Shown here: one piece after another, positions 18,533 through 27,117 of the stretch
Layout: each line of letters opens with the position of its first letter
How positions within the stretch are numbered: position 1 is the first letter of the stretch
Source of the DNA: Desulfobacterales bacterium
GTDB lineage: Bacteria > Desulfobacterota > Desulfobacteria > Desulfobacterales > C00003060
Assembly: GCA_030616475.1 (NCBI GenBank)
Contig: JAUWXF010000007.1
Span: 1 to 54,267 of the forward strand
DNA: 54,267 nt
Reading direction: 5' to 3'
Notes under the pieces: model-generated
The model's database searches: none
Told to the model about the DNA's origin: nothing
Seen by the model: the letters and a program-made list of their open reading frames with translations, nothing else
Program-made: the position numbers and the translations under genes

Positions 18533-18665
18533 TGCCCGCCATTGCCGTGTGTGTGGGCATTGCAGTTCCCTTGCGAGCGAGGCGCTGGCAGGCGGGTCCC
18601 CCTTTACAAAGGGGGGAAGTTTTGGGTTCCCACCTTTTTAAAAAAAAGGGGGGGGTAGGGGGGAT
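18533..18665. repeat. REP-like palindrome and poly-C/G tract before flgH
   Basis: CCTGCCCGCCATTGCC (18534-18549) faces GCTGGCAGGCGGG (18581-18597), the same element as at 131-197. It is followed by CCCCCTTTACAAAGGGGG and a long G-run unit reaching 18665. Confidence 0.75.
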
Positions 18666-18703
18666 TTCATAGGAAACCATTCCAAGGAGCGTGAAAACTA
18701 GTT

Positions 18704-19417
18704 ATGAGATCCAACATCTTTAGCATAGTTTGTTTTGCGGTTATATGGATGGTCACCTTGTCGGGATGTGCCACCATGCCGGGTAAAGCCTCGGTTCCGC
18801 CTCCGGCTGGCGATATTCAGGGCACCCAGTTGGAGGTCTACCCCCTCCCTGAACCCAGCGAGGGCTCATTGTGGGCAGATAGTGGTAGCACCAGGCTCTT
18901 TGTGGATATGAGGGCCAGAGAGGTTGGTGATCTGGTGACTGTAGAGATTTCGGAAACTCCAAGCGCAAAGCTGGACGCAAATACCAAAACCAGTCGCGAT
19001 TCGAGTATTGAGGCGGGTCTTACAGACCTCCTGGGCTACATGAGGGCCCTGGAGGAAAAGAACAAGAGACTTGACCGGACTAGCTTATTCAAAGCAAATT
19101 TTAAACCGAGCTTTGACGGTAAAGGGTCCAGTGATCGAAGTGGAACCGTGATCGCCTCGATTACAGCACGAGTTGTTCAGGTATTGCCCAACGGAAATCT
19201 TCGCATATCGGGCAAACGTGAGGTCAGGGTAAATAACGAGACCCAGTACATTACTATTTCCGGAATCATACGGCCGGAAGATATCCAGCAAAACAATGTG
19301 ATTCAGTCAACCTATATCGCTGATGCCAGGGTAGAATATGCGGGCAAGGGCGTGATTGCAGACAAACAGAGGCCGGGTTGGCTTATGCGAATCCTTGACC
19401 ATGTATGGCCGTTCTAG
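18704..19417 (+). CDS. flgH: Flagellar L-ring protein FlgH
   Basis: 237-residue outer-membrane lipoprotein forming the L-ring around the rod. The signal peptide ends in the lipobox LSGC (Cys near residue 24). Family motifs follow: GSLWADSGSTRLFVDMRAREVGDLVTVEISE, and near the C-terminus GNLRISGKREVRVNNETQYITISGIIRPEDI, then YIADARVEYAGKGVI. AAGGAG lies 13 nt upstream, a rather long spacing. Presence of FlgH and FlgI shows a diderm flagellum. Confidence 0.93.
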   Translation: MRSNIFSIVCFAVIWMVTLSGCATMPGKASVPPPAGDIQGTQLEVYPLPEPSEGSLWADSGSTRLFVDMRAREVGDLVTVEISETPSAKLDANTKTSRDSSIEAGLTDLLGYMRALEEKNKRLDRTSLFKANFKPSFDGKGSSDRSGTVIASITARVVQVLPNGNLRISGKREVRVNNETQYITISGIIRPEDIQQNNVIQSTYIADARVEYAGKGVIADKQRPGWLMRILDHVWPF

Positions 19418-19508
19418 TTAGTGGTTATTAGTTATTAGTTATGGTTCATCGTGGATTTTTGGGATAATTTGCTTTGATCTTAAATATCCCTTGTTTTTGG
19501 TTTTAGGT

Positions 19509-19592
19509 GTCAGGTTTCAGGTGTCAGTGATTAAGTTTCAGATCTTGCATTTCTCAGTCATGAAACCTGACACCTGAAACCTGAAACCTGGG
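19509..19592. repeat. GTCAGGTTTCAG / CTGAAACCTGAC dyad tract before flgI
   Basis: TCAGGTTTCAGGTGTCAG units face GAAACCTGACACCTGAAACC units, giving a long imperfect inverted repeat built from 7-bp words (GAAACCT, GACACCT). The same arrangement occurs at 3313-3375. Confidence 0.8.
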
Positions 19593-19646
19593 GTGGTGAT
19601 AATTGAAATTATTTCCCACTAATCCGCGAAGAACCCAAAGGTGAGA

Positions 19647-20831
19647 ATGATGAAAATGATATATAGGCGGTCCGAAATAACTTTCCTTGCCATAATTTTG
19701 TTGATCGGTTTTTCCGCTGAGGCATCTGCCGTCAGAATCAAGGATTTGGCCTCCATTAAAGGTATAAGGCATAACCAGCTTATCGGATACGGCCTTGTCG
19801 TGGGACTGGACGGCAGCGGAGACAAGCAGGGGACCGCTTTTACCGTTCAGTCGCTAGTTAATATGATTGAACGGATGGGCATTCATGTGGATGAAAACGA
19901 TGTAACGATCAAAAATGTTGCGGCTGTCATGGTGACGGCCAAGATACCTCCATTTGCAAGGACAGGAAACAAGATCGATGTGGTGGTATCTTCCATTGGA
20001 GATGCCAAGAGCCTACAGGGAGGGACTCTTCTTTTGACACCCTTGCGCGGTGTGGACCGAAAGGTTTATGCCCTGGCCCAGGGTCCGATCTCTGTGGGCG
20101 GGTTTACCGCCGGTGGGGCCGCAGGTGGCGGTGTGACCAAGAACCATCCAACTGTGGGCAGAATCTCAAGGGGTGCGACCATTGAGCGGGAAATCCGGGT
20201 TTCCATGCAAGATAAAGAGGAGCTGATTATTACTTTGAATAATCCTGATTTTACAACGGCCATCAGGGTCTGCAATGCAATCAATGAAAAGCTGGGCCGG
20301 GTGCTCGCGAGCACGACTGACTCCGGGACCCTTAAGCTTCACATACCGGAAAATTTTCGGGATCGTGTTGTGCAGATGGTTGCGACCATTGAAAATCTTG
20401 AGGTCACACCGGATACCATTGCCAGGGTCATCTTGAACGAGAAGACAGGCACAGTGGTCATCGGTGAAAACGTGAGGATTTCTACGGTGGCGGTGGCCCA
20501 CGGGAATTTGAGTATTCAGATCAAAGAGCGCACCACGGTGTCTCAACCTCTGCCCTTTGCCCCTGCTCCACCTGATGATACCACCACGCAGCAATTTCAA
20601 CTTGAAGACGGTGCTGTTGTGGCCCCAGGCGGACAGACCGTTGTATCGCCGGATTCTGAGGTAGCTGTCCAGGAAGAAAAGAACAGGCTCCTCCTGGTCC
20701 CCGCTGGTACGACTATTGGTGAATTGGTACGTGCCCTGAATGCCATCGGAGTGACACCAAGAGACCTCATCACCATTTTCCAATGTATCAAGGCTGCCGG
20801 CGCTCTTCAGGCGGAGTTGGAGATAATTTAA
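19647..20831 (+). CDS. flgI: Flagellar P-ring protein FlgI
   Basis: 394-residue periplasmic P-ring subunit with a Sec signal (TFLAIILLIGFSAEASA). The mature part begins VRIKDLASIKGIRHNQLIGYGLVVGLDGSGD, the family hallmark, followed by NVAAVMVTAKIPPFARTGNKIDVVVSSIGDAKSLQGGTLL. The C-terminus ends with NAIGVTPRDLITIFQCIKAAGALQAELEII, typical of FlgI. ATG 19647 is preferred over GTG 19641, since the latter overlaps the AAAGG ribosome site. Confidence 0.95.
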   Translation: MMKMIYRRSEITFLAIILLIGFSAEASAVRIKDLASIKGIRHNQLIGYGLVVGLDGSGDKQGTAFTVQSLVNMIERMGIHVDENDVTIKNVAAVMVTAKIPPFARTGNKIDVVVSSIGDAKSLQGGTLLLTPLRGVDRKVYALAQGPISVGGFTAGGAAGGGVTKNHPTVGRISRGATIEREIRVSMQDKEELIITLNNPDFTTAIRVCNAINEKLGRVLASTTDSGTLKLHIPENFRDRVVQMVATIENLEVTPDTIARVILNEKTGTVVIGENVRISTVAVAHGNLSIQIKERTTVSQPLPFAPAPPDDTTTQQFQLEDGAVVAPGGQTVVSPDSEVAVQEEKNRLLLVPAGTTIGELVRALNAIGVTPRDLITIFQCIKAAGALQAELEII

Positions 20832-20833
20832 GA

Positions 20834-21017
20834 TCAGTGGTCAGTGGTCAGTGGTCAGTGGTCAGTGGTCAGTAAGCAGTAAGCAGTAGGCGGATTTCGG
20901 GACTCTTCTCAAGCCGACAGGCGCTATGCGGAATGAGACGAATGCGGAATGCGGAATTGGGGTTTTCAACTTTAGCTCACTTTAGGCACTTTAGCTCACT
21001 TTAGGCACTCCGTTATT
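20834..21017. repeat. GTCAGTG heptamers plus shared composite tract before flgJ
   Basis: Five to six tandem copies of the 7-mer CAGTGGT (20837-20872), then AAGCAGT units, then TCTCAAGCCGACAGGCGCTA (20905-20924), GAATGCGGAATGCGG, ACTTTAGCTCACTTTAGGC units, and CACTCCGTTATTGACCAATG leading into flgJ. The second half duplicates the tract before flgA. Confidence 0.9.
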
Positions 21018-21022
21018 GACCA

Positions 21023-21304
21023 ATGACTAACATAATAACAGAGACACATTTAAAACCGACTGTGGCTTCAGCACAGACGGCCGTGAAAGATGCCAGACTC
21101 AAGAAGGCCTGTGCTGATTTTGAATCGATTTTTATCTATTACATTTTCAAATCGATGCGTAAGTCCCTTCCCCAAAATGGCCTTTTTGACAACAGCCAGG
21201 AGCAGAAAGTTTATAAGTCGATGGCAGACCAGGCAATGTCCGAGAATATTGCAAGGGGGAGAGGGATGGGACTTGGGAAATTGCTGTACAATCAGTTGAA
21301 ATAG
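21023..21304 (+). CDS. flgJ: Rod-binding protein FlgJ, N-terminal domain only
   Basis: 93 residues corresponding to the rod-capping domain of FlgJ: LKKACADFESIFIYYIFKSMRKSLP, then SQEQKVYKSMADQAMSENIARGRGMGLGKLLYNQL. The C-terminal muramidase of enterobacterial FlgJ is absent, as is usual in this phylum, so a separate enzyme must open the peptidoglycan. The ATG lies at the end of the repeat tract without an obvious ribosome site. Confidence 0.85.
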   Translation: MTNIITETHLKPTVASAQTAVKDARLKKACADFESIFIYYIFKSMRKSLPQNGLFDNSQEQKVYKSMADQAMSENIARGRGMGLGKLLYNQLK

Positions 21305-21370
21305 AAGAGTGCCTAAAGTGAGCTAAAGTGAGCTAAAGTGCCTAAAGTTATGGATCAGATCACAAAATCT

Positions 21371-21425
21371 GTAGCGTGGGGGCTCTGTCCCCCACAACAT
21401 GTGCCCCACAGAGGGGGCACGCTAC
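21371..21425. repeat. GTAGCGTG...CACGCTAC palindromic element
   Basis: GTAGCGTG and CACGCTAC form the ends; inside are CTCTGTCCCCCACA and its near-inverse TGTGCCCCACAGAG. It is flanked by CTAAAGTG units (21308-21350) and by AAACCGGCTAAACGGGC units (21450-21500). Confidence 0.75.
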
Positions 21426-21494
21426 GTGGTATGGATGTGCGGGGCATGCTAAACCGGCTAAACCGGCCAAACGGGCATAACCGGCTAAACGGGC

Positions 21495-21522
21495 TAAACC
21501 AAATCATCATTTCATCCGATAA
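21495..21522 (+). promoter_or_regulatory. Candidate sigma-28 (FliA) promoter of flgN-flgK-flgL
   Basis: TAAACCAA, 12 bp, then TCCGATAA; the -10 part CCGATAA is an exact match to the FliA consensus. The spacing is one base longer than the enteric consensus and equals that of the candidates before fliC and pseB. It lies 27 bp before the flgN ATG. Confidence 0.5.
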
Positions 21523-21548
21523 GAAATGTATAGGACAGGAGAATTTGT

Positions 21549-22049
21549 ATGAAAACAGCCATTGAGACTCTTGAAAACCTCTTCTACGAAAAAATCTTGC
21601 TATACCAGGACCTTCTGGAATGCTTGAAGCGGGAACGGGACTGCCTGGCTAAAACTGATATTGACGGGCTATGGGAGATCGCGGAGCAAAAACAGTCGGT
21701 TGTATCTCGCATCGAAAGCGTGCGGGGAAAGATCCTGTCTGACCTTTCCGAAGCCGCCATAGATCACCGGATGGATGCTGTTTCATTTGACCTTGCCTGT
21801 GTATACTCCCTTATTCCTGGTATGCACGCCGAGCGGATCAAAACGGCTTATCTGTCTCTGGTGGCCTTGAAGGGGGAAATCCGGCAACGCAGCCAGGAAA
21901 ACAAGGTTTTTATTAAAGAAAGCCTTGATTTTCTGGATGAACTTATTGGGATCATAACGGGCGCCAACAAACCAAAGCCCCTTTACGATAATGGTCGATC
22001 TTTGACCAGTAAATGTCACACAAACCTGGTACTCCATAGAGAAGTGTAA
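21549..22049 (+). CDS. flgN: FlgN-family chaperone for hook-associated proteins
   Basis: 166-residue, wholly alpha-helical cytoplasmic protein of the FlgN type, which keeps FlgK and FlgL export-competent. The pattern ETLENLFYEKILLYQDLLECLKRERDCLAKTDIDGLWEIAEQKQSVVSRIE is characteristic. Its position just before flgK and flgL fits. CAGGAG precedes the ATG by 7-8 nt. No flgM (anti-sigma-28) is found in the gap before it, where many bacteria have one. Confidence 0.82.
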   Translation: MKTAIETLENLFYEKILLYQDLLECLKRERDCLAKTDIDGLWEIAEQKQSVVSRIESVRGKILSDLSEAAIDHRMDAVSFDLACVYSLIPGMHAERIKTAYLSLVALKGEIRQRSQENKVFIKESLDFLDELIGIITGANKPKPLYDNGRSLTSKCHTNLVLHREV

Positions 22050-22052
22050 CAA

Positions 22053-22230
22053 GGGGCTTCGCCCCAATTGGAGTATCGGAGTGATGGAGTGATGGAGTGA
22101 TAGGTCCAATACACGTTGCGTGTTGCGTGTTACACGTTGAAAGTTAAAAAATTCTGACTCGAAACTCGTAACCCGAAACTCGTAACGGATTCCACATATT
22201 CCAATACTCCATGACTCCATGTGGAAGGCA
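22053..22230. repeat. 3-nt-loop hairpin and heptamer tracts before flgK
   Basis: GGGGC-TTC-GCCCC (22053-22065) followed by AATTGG is the exact reverse complement of 26199-26217. Then come GTGATGGA units (22080-22098), ACACGTTGCGTGTTGCGTGT (22111-22136) and CGAAACTCGTAACCCG units. Confidence 0.75.
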
Positions 22231-22294
22231 GAAAGATGGTCCTCATAAAAGGCGTATAATTACAAGAAGTTGTAGAAGTTAGGAGGCGTTGACT

Positions 22295-24382
22295 ATGTCC
22301 AGTCTCGGATTGGTATTGAGTATCGCTAAAGACGCTCTGGCAGCTCAACAGTATGGCATTAACGTTACCGCCCACAACATTGCCAATGTGAACACACCAG
22401 GCTTTTCCAGACAGACTGCTGTGTTCGAGGCGAAAGAGCCGGCACCTTATGGTGGGATTCTACTCGGTCGAGGTGTGGATACAACGTATGTCCTACGAGC
22501 CAGTGACCAGTTTATTGAAAACCGGCTCATGCAGCAAAAATCGACCATGTTTTCCTCCAAAGAGATGGAGAACTACATGCAGGTTTTGGAGGGTTTGTTT
22601 AGCGAAGACTCAGAAATGAGTATTAGTACGATGCTATCAGACTTTTGGAACTCATGGCACGATATTGCAAACAATCCCTCCGGAGCCCCTGAGCGGATTG
22701 CCCTCTACGAGCACAGCATCTTGCTCTCGGGGCAATTCAATAACCTGGACGCTGATTTGAGGCAGCTTGAAAGGGATTTAACCGGTGCTCTGAGTGCCGG
22801 GACAGAGAGAATCAATCAGATAACAAGTGAGATTGCGCAGCTCAATGATAAAATTGCGGGGATGGAAACAAACAGCATTGCCAATGACTTGAGGGATAAG
22901 CGCAACACACTAGTTTCGGAACTCTCTGAATACTTAGATGTGAAGTCCTTTGAGCAAAGCAATGGTTCTCTCACAGTAATTACGGCTAAGGGTTGTGTCC
23001 TGGTTCACGGCAATGACAGCTATGAACTGGAGATGGGTGGAGATTACGGAGATAGGGTACTGTGGGAGGGCTCCGGCAGCGCCAGGGTTGACATAACCGA
23101 CTATATAAGCAACGGAAAGCTGGGCGGCTGGCTTGATATGCGGGACGAGGTCATTGCAAAGTACAAGCTGGACCTCGATGCCTTAGCCAAAGAATTCATC
23201 TGGGCTGTAAACCAGCAGCACAGCCAGGGGGTGGGGCTAGAGGCTTTCAGTTCTGTCACGGGGACATACGCTGTGACAGATGCTAACGCTGCAATCACCG
23301 CAAGTGGATTATCCTATCAGGATAAAGTTGATGACACCAACAAGACCTTCAAGATATGGTTGTTTGACACCAATGGTGATCCGTACGACTCTGATCCCGG
23401 TACTCCAGGCCTTCAGGGGAACTCGATTAGTATCATCGTTGAGCCTGACATGACCGTCAATGAACTCGTGGCCGCTATTGACAATGAAACGGGACTCCAA
23501 GCATCCCTTGACAGCCAAAACCGAGTGAACATCGGCATAAATACGGGGGAAATAGCAACTCTGGGCTCCCTTGCATTCTCTGACGACGACTCGAATGTCC
23601 TCGCAGCCCTTGGGATCAACACCTTTTTCACGGGTGCAAGTGCCGGGGGGATTGGCGTAAACGATAAGATAGGCTCTGACAAGAACTGCATTGCTGCGGC
23701 CCAGGTATATAATAATGTGGGGCCTGCTGTAGCAGCAAGCGGGAACACCTCGACAGGTACTATCACAACCACGGGTCCGTATACGGGCACGACGGATGCA
23801 ACCTACAATATTGAAATTCTCTCAGATGGGACTCAGGCCAATGCCACATTTCAATGGAACAAAGACGGAGGCGGTTGGACGTCCGTTGATTTGAATGTTA
23901 CTGGTCCTACGGTTACCCTAAGTGACGGGGTCGCCGTTACCTTTAACGCTGGTGACTACTATGATGATGACACCTTTACAATATCTGTAACAAAATCCTC
24001 TGGCACATACGGGGACTTTGCCTCCGGCGACAACACCAACGCCCTGGCGATTACTGATCTGCAATACGCATCCATGGGTATCTCACAGTGGACCTGCGAC
24101 AGGATCAACGGAGATACTGAGGGGAGCGTTACTTCAACCATTGAAAACTACTATCATTCCATGGTCGGCTCCATAGGGATCAAAGCGTCGAGTATTGAAA
24201 GGAGCAATGCGTTCAATGAGGCTATGGTTGAGAAACTGAGCGGGATACGTGACAGTATTTCGGCCGTCTCCCTTGACGAGGAGATGACAAACCTCATCAA
24301 ATTTCAGTATGCCTATCAAGCAGCAGCCAAGCTTATCAGCGTTTCAGATGAGTTGCTGAACACATTGCTCAGTGTGAAGTAG
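22295..24382 (+). CDS. flgK: Flagellar hook-associated protein 1 FlgK
   Basis: 695 residues. ATG 22295 has AGGAGG 8 nt upstream; a TTG six bases earlier is less likely. The N-terminus (SSLGLVLSIAKDALAAQQYGINVTAHNIANVNTPGFSRQTAVF) and C-terminus (VSLDEEMTNLIKFQYAYQAAAKLISVSDELLNTLLSVK) are the conserved D0/D1 helices that join hook to filament. The middle is expanded and Thr/Gly/Asp-rich (about residues 330-600), probably a surface-exposed insertion. Confidence 0.94.
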   Translation: MSSLGLVLSIAKDALAAQQYGINVTAHNIANVNTPGFSRQTAVFEAKEPAPYGGILLGRGVDTTYVLRASDQFIENRLMQQKSTMFSSKEMENYMQVLEGLFSEDSEMSISTMLSDFWNSWHDIANNPSGAPERIALYEHSILLSGQFNNLDADLRQLERDLTGALSAGTERINQITSEIAQLNDKIAGMETNSIANDLRDKRNTLVSELSEYLDVKSFEQSNGSLTVITAKGCVLVHGNDSYELEMGGDYGDRVLWEGSGSARVDITDYISNGKLGGWLDMRDEVIAKYKLDLDALAKEFIWAVNQQHSQGVGLEAFSSVTGTYAVTDANAAITASGLSYQDKVDDTNKTFKIWLFDTNGDPYDSDPGTPGLQGNSISIIVEPDMTVNELVAAIDNETGLQASLDSQNRVNIGINTGEIATLGSLAFSDDDSNVLAALGINTFFTGASAGGIGVNDKIGSDKNCIAAAQVYNNVGPAVAASGNTSTGTITTTGPYTGTTDATYNIEILSDGTQANATFQWNKDGGGWTSVDLNVTGPTVTLSDGVAVTFNAGDYYDDDTFTISVTKSSGTYGDFASGDNTNALAITDLQYASMGISQWTCDRINGDTEGSVTSTIENYYHSMVGSIGIKASSIERSNAFNEAMVEKLSGIRDSISAVSLDEEMTNLIKFQYAYQAAAKLISVSDELLNTLLSVK

Positions 24383-24403
24383 CAAGTTAGTGTCCATCCA
24401 GAA

Positions 24404-24500
24404 ATACCCTAAATCCCCTCCCCCTTGACGGGGGAGGGTTAGGGTGGGGGTTCCCCCTCCCCCCAACCCCCTCCCGCGAGGGGAGGGGGAGTTTCTGGAT
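24404..24500. repeat. GC-rich inverted tract between flgK and flgL
   Basis: Two facing blocks: CCTCCCCCTTGACGGGGGAGG and, further on, CCCCCTCCCGCGAGGGGAGG, framed by CATCCAGAAA (24396) and TTTCTGGATG (24492), so the whole segment 24396-24501 is an inverted repeat. It may act as a transcription attenuator. Confidence 0.75.
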
Positions 24501-24592
24501 GGGCACAAGTTAAGAAATAGTTGAGTAGTCAAATCAACGACTCAACCACTTAACGACTTAACCGTAAAATGCTGTACAAGGAGTAGACTACC

Positions 24593-26197
24593 ATGAGAGT
24601 AGCCAACAAGACCATATATGATATGATAAAGTTCAGGTTAGGCAATGTTACCGAGGAGTTGCAAAAGGCCAATGAGGTGATTGCGACCGGAAAACGTATC
24701 AACAGCCTCTCGGATGATCCTGTCGGACTCACCCAGGTGCTCAACATAAAATCTTCTCTATCCAACATTGAGCAGCTAGGTCGTAATATAGATTTGGGAA
24801 AGTCCTGGCTCACCGCCTCTGAAAGCACCCTGGCCCAGGTGCAGAACCTCATTTCCGATACCAAGACCTTGTGTGTCCAGATGGCCGACGCAGCGATGAG
24901 CGCTGACGAACGGGAGACTGCCGCAGAGATCGTTCAAAATACCTTAGAGGAGATGGTCTCTTTGGCCAATAGCGACGTCGGCGGGCGGTATATTTTTGCG
25001 GGATCCAAAACAGATGCAGCAGCGTTCACTCTATCAGGCAGTAACGTTACATACAACGGGGATAACAATCCGTTTACGGTTAAGGTAGGTAGAAATTCCA
25101 CCGTCCAGGTAGGACAGGACGGGGGGGATGTTTTCTGGGAGCAATCTATCACTATTGACTCTTCAAATAACAAGATCGACTTTATTGAGTACTCGGGAGC
25201 TTCTCCAACTGGTGAACTGACTGCTACGATTGAAAGTGGAACCTACACTCATAGCCAACTGGCGATAGCCATCAAGAACGCAATGGAAAAGGCTTCAAGC
25301 GAATCAGGCAACAGTATCAACTACCTGGTTACTTACGATACTGCAACAAAGAATTTTACCATCCAGGATGACGGCGCTACCCCCGGTGCTCATGTGGAGC
25401 TTCTGTGGACAACCGGTACAAATGCGGATACCAGCATCGCGCCTGATATAGGTTTTGATGCAGTTGATGTCAGGGATGCTATAGTAAGTGATAATGCTGT
25501 TGTTGCGACTGTTACAATTGATGCGGCAAATGACACAATAGATTTTCGTGAAGATATTGGGAATGGGCTGAGCGCCACATTAACCGCAACTATTCCGCCT
25601 GGCGATTATGGAGATTATACTACGGAGGCAGAGCTTCAAGGCCTTGCAGATATCATTGAAACCCAAATGGAAGCAGTTACGGTAAATGCTATTGATTATG
25701 AGGTTACTTACGACACTACAAATCAAAAGTTTGTCATACAGGAAGAGACCGGAACAAATCTTAAGGAACTGCGGGTACTGTGGACCAGCAGCACGCTAGG
25801 TGATGAGTTAGGGTTCAATAATTCCGATGATGTCTTAATCCCGCCAACCAGCAACAACGAAGTCGAATGGGGAATTTTTGAGACCTTAAAGGATTTAAAA
25901 AACTACCTTGAGACGAACAATGTTGCCGGGGTAGCCCGATCTATCGCCAGACTGGATGTGCATTTTGACCATATTTCCACCAAGATCTCCGACATAGGCT
26001 CAAAGATGCTCCGTATGGAGATCAAGGAGAATATTTTTCAGGACGTATACTTCACCAATACCGAAAGGCTTTCGAATATTGAGGATGCGGATTTCACAGA
26101 GGCGATCATGGAGCTGAAGGCCAAAGAGGTTGCATATCAGGCGGCGTTGGCCGCTTCCGCCAGGGTCATGCAATTGAGCCTGGTGGATTATTTATAA
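24593..26197 (+). CDS. flgL: Flagellar hook-associated protein 3 FlgL
   Basis: 534 residues, longer than the usual 300-420. The N-terminal flagellin-like helices (RVANKTIYDMIKFRLGNVTEELQKANEVIATGKRINSLSDDPVGLTQVLNIKSSL) and the C-terminal helices (ERLSNIEDADFTEAIMELKAKEVAYQAALAASARVMQLSLVDYL) are intact. The extra length lies in the middle, where two similar segments of about 90-100 residues occur (each with a TIDS/TIDAANDTIDF strand, NYLVTYDTATKNFTIQDD or DYEVTYDTTNQKFVIQEE, and ELLWTTGT or RVLWTSST), pointing to an internal duplication. AAGGAG precedes the ATG. Confidence 0.93.
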   Translation: MRVANKTIYDMIKFRLGNVTEELQKANEVIATGKRINSLSDDPVGLTQVLNIKSSLSNIEQLGRNIDLGKSWLTASESTLAQVQNLISDTKTLCVQMADAAMSADERETAAEIVQNTLEEMVSLANSDVGGRYIFAGSKTDAAAFTLSGSNVTYNGDNNPFTVKVGRNSTVQVGQDGGDVFWEQSITIDSSNNKIDFIEYSGASPTGELTATIESGTYTHSQLAIAIKNAMEKASSESGNSINYLVTYDTATKNFTIQDDGATPGAHVELLWTTGTNADTSIAPDIGFDAVDVRDAIVSDNAVVATVTIDAANDTIDFREDIGNGLSATLTATIPPGDYGDYTTEAELQGLADIIETQMEAVTVNAIDYEVTYDTTNQKFVIQEETGTNLKELRVLWTSSTLGDELGFNNSDDVLIPPTSNNEVEWGIFETLKDLKNYLETNNVAGVARSIARLDVHFDHISTKISDIGSKMLRMEIKENIFQDVYFTNTERLSNIEDADFTEAIMELKAKEVAYQAALAASARVMQLSLVDYL

Positions 26198-26245
26198 ACC
26201 AATTGGGGCGAAGCCCCTAAGTTCGGTTTGTGCCATGGAGGGCAT

Positions 26246-26482
26246 GTGCTTGTACTGACAAGGAAGGTCGATGAGAAGATCAACATCGGGGATGATGTTA
26301 TCCTCACCGTTCTTGAGATTGGCAGGACAAGTGTGAAGCTGGGCATTGATGCCCCGAAAAGGGTCGGAATTTTTCGCGAAGAGCTCTATGAAAGAATCAA
26401 GGAAGAGAACCTCAGGTCATCGCAGGGGAGACCCGCTGATGTTGCAAGGGCATCTCGTCTCTTGCGAAAAAAAGGCCCTTAG
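26246..26482 (+). CDS. csrA: Carbon storage regulator CsrA
   Basis: 78-residue RNA-binding dimer that represses translation at GGA-containing sites. GTG 26246 gives the standard start (M)LVLTRKVDEKINIGDDVILTVLEIGRTSVKLGIDAPKRV, with the second RNA-binding stretch FREELYERI. GGAGGG lies just upstream. fliW follows, and fliC is about 1.4 kb downstream, so it probably controls flagellin synthesis. The C-terminal extension of about 20 residues (LRSSQGRPADVARASRLLRKK) is longer than in E. coli and comparable with the FliW-binding tails of other FliW-regulated CsrA proteins. Confidence 0.95.
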   Translation: MLVLTRKVDEKINIGDDVILTVLEIGRTSVKLGIDAPKRVGIFREELYERIKEENLRSSQGRPADVARASRLLRKKGP

Positions 26483-26485
26483 GCG

Positions 26486-26508
26486 ATAAAATCGCGCAGC
26501 GATTTTAT
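26486..26508. repeat. 3-nt-loop hairpin next to the fliW ribosome site
   Basis: ATAAAATCGC-GCA-GCGATTTTAT, identical to 16380-16402 before flgG, followed by TAGGAG, the fliW ribosome site. It lies in the short gap between csrA and fliW. Confidence 0.85.
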
Positions 26509-26521
26509 TAGGAGTAGAGCA

Positions 26522-26968
26522 TTGAAAATCGAAACCTCACAGTTTGGCACGATGGAGATTCCGGAAGACAAAATCATCACCATGCCTGCGGGCATGCCCG
26601 GGTTTCCGGGAGCCGGTCGCTTTATTATCCTGGAGCGTAAGGAAATGTGGCCCTTTTTCTGGTATCAATGCGTGGACGAGTCCGGCCTGTCTCTGGTGAT
26701 CATGGATCCCCACGTGTTTAAGCCTGATTATTCGGTCGATCTGAAACATGTTCTCAGGGGAATGTCGTGGGAGGCTGACGGAGATAGTTTAGAGTTATAT
26801 GTCATAGTAAATGCCTCTGAAGGGGCACCGGAAAAGATAACAGCCAACCTGATCGCGCCGCTTGTAATCAACACGCGAAAACGTGAAGCCGCCCAGATTG
26901 TGCTCAATGACAGCCCCTATTCCCTCCGACACTCCATCTTTGGTCAAAATCCAACTTTGACGGCATAG
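26522..26968 (+). CDS. fliW: Flagellar assembly factor FliW
   Basis: 148 residues, starting with TTG 7 nt after AGGAG. Family features: MKIETSQFGTMEIPEDKIITMPAGMPGFPGAGRFIIL, FFWYQCVDESGLSLVIMDPHVFKPDY, and KITANLIAPLVINTRKREAAQIVLNDSPYSLRHSIF. FliW binds CsrA and flagellin in turn, so when flagellin is exported FliW is freed, sequesters CsrA and lifts the block on fliC translation. csrA lies upstream and a possible CsrA site is in the fliC leader. Confidence 0.93.
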   Translation: MKIETSQFGTMEIPEDKIITMPAGMPGFPGAGRFIILERKEMWPFFWYQCVDESGLSLVIMDPHVFKPDYSVDLKHVLRGMSWEADGDSLELYVIVNASEGAPEKITANLIAPLVINTRKREAAQIVLNDSPYSLRHSIFGQNPTLTA

Positions 26969-27117
26969 TGCAAAGCCTATTCCTCTGGGGTAGGTAGGCA
27001 CTATCGTACCGGGGCCTGCCCCGCCTGCCCTGTAAGGAGGTACGACTGTATCGGGGTAGGTCAGAATGATCGTACCGGGGTGGAAAACGAAGCTACTCAA
27101 CTGGGGTGTGCTCCTGG

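Noticed and set aside
20837-20872. Possible CRISPR array in the GTCAGTG tract and similar tracts
   Set aside because: Units are 7 bp in direct tandem without spacers, and no cas genes are present.
21305-21548. flgM between flgJ and flgN
   Set aside because: The gap contains only repeats and a candidate promoter; no anti-sigma-like frame was found.
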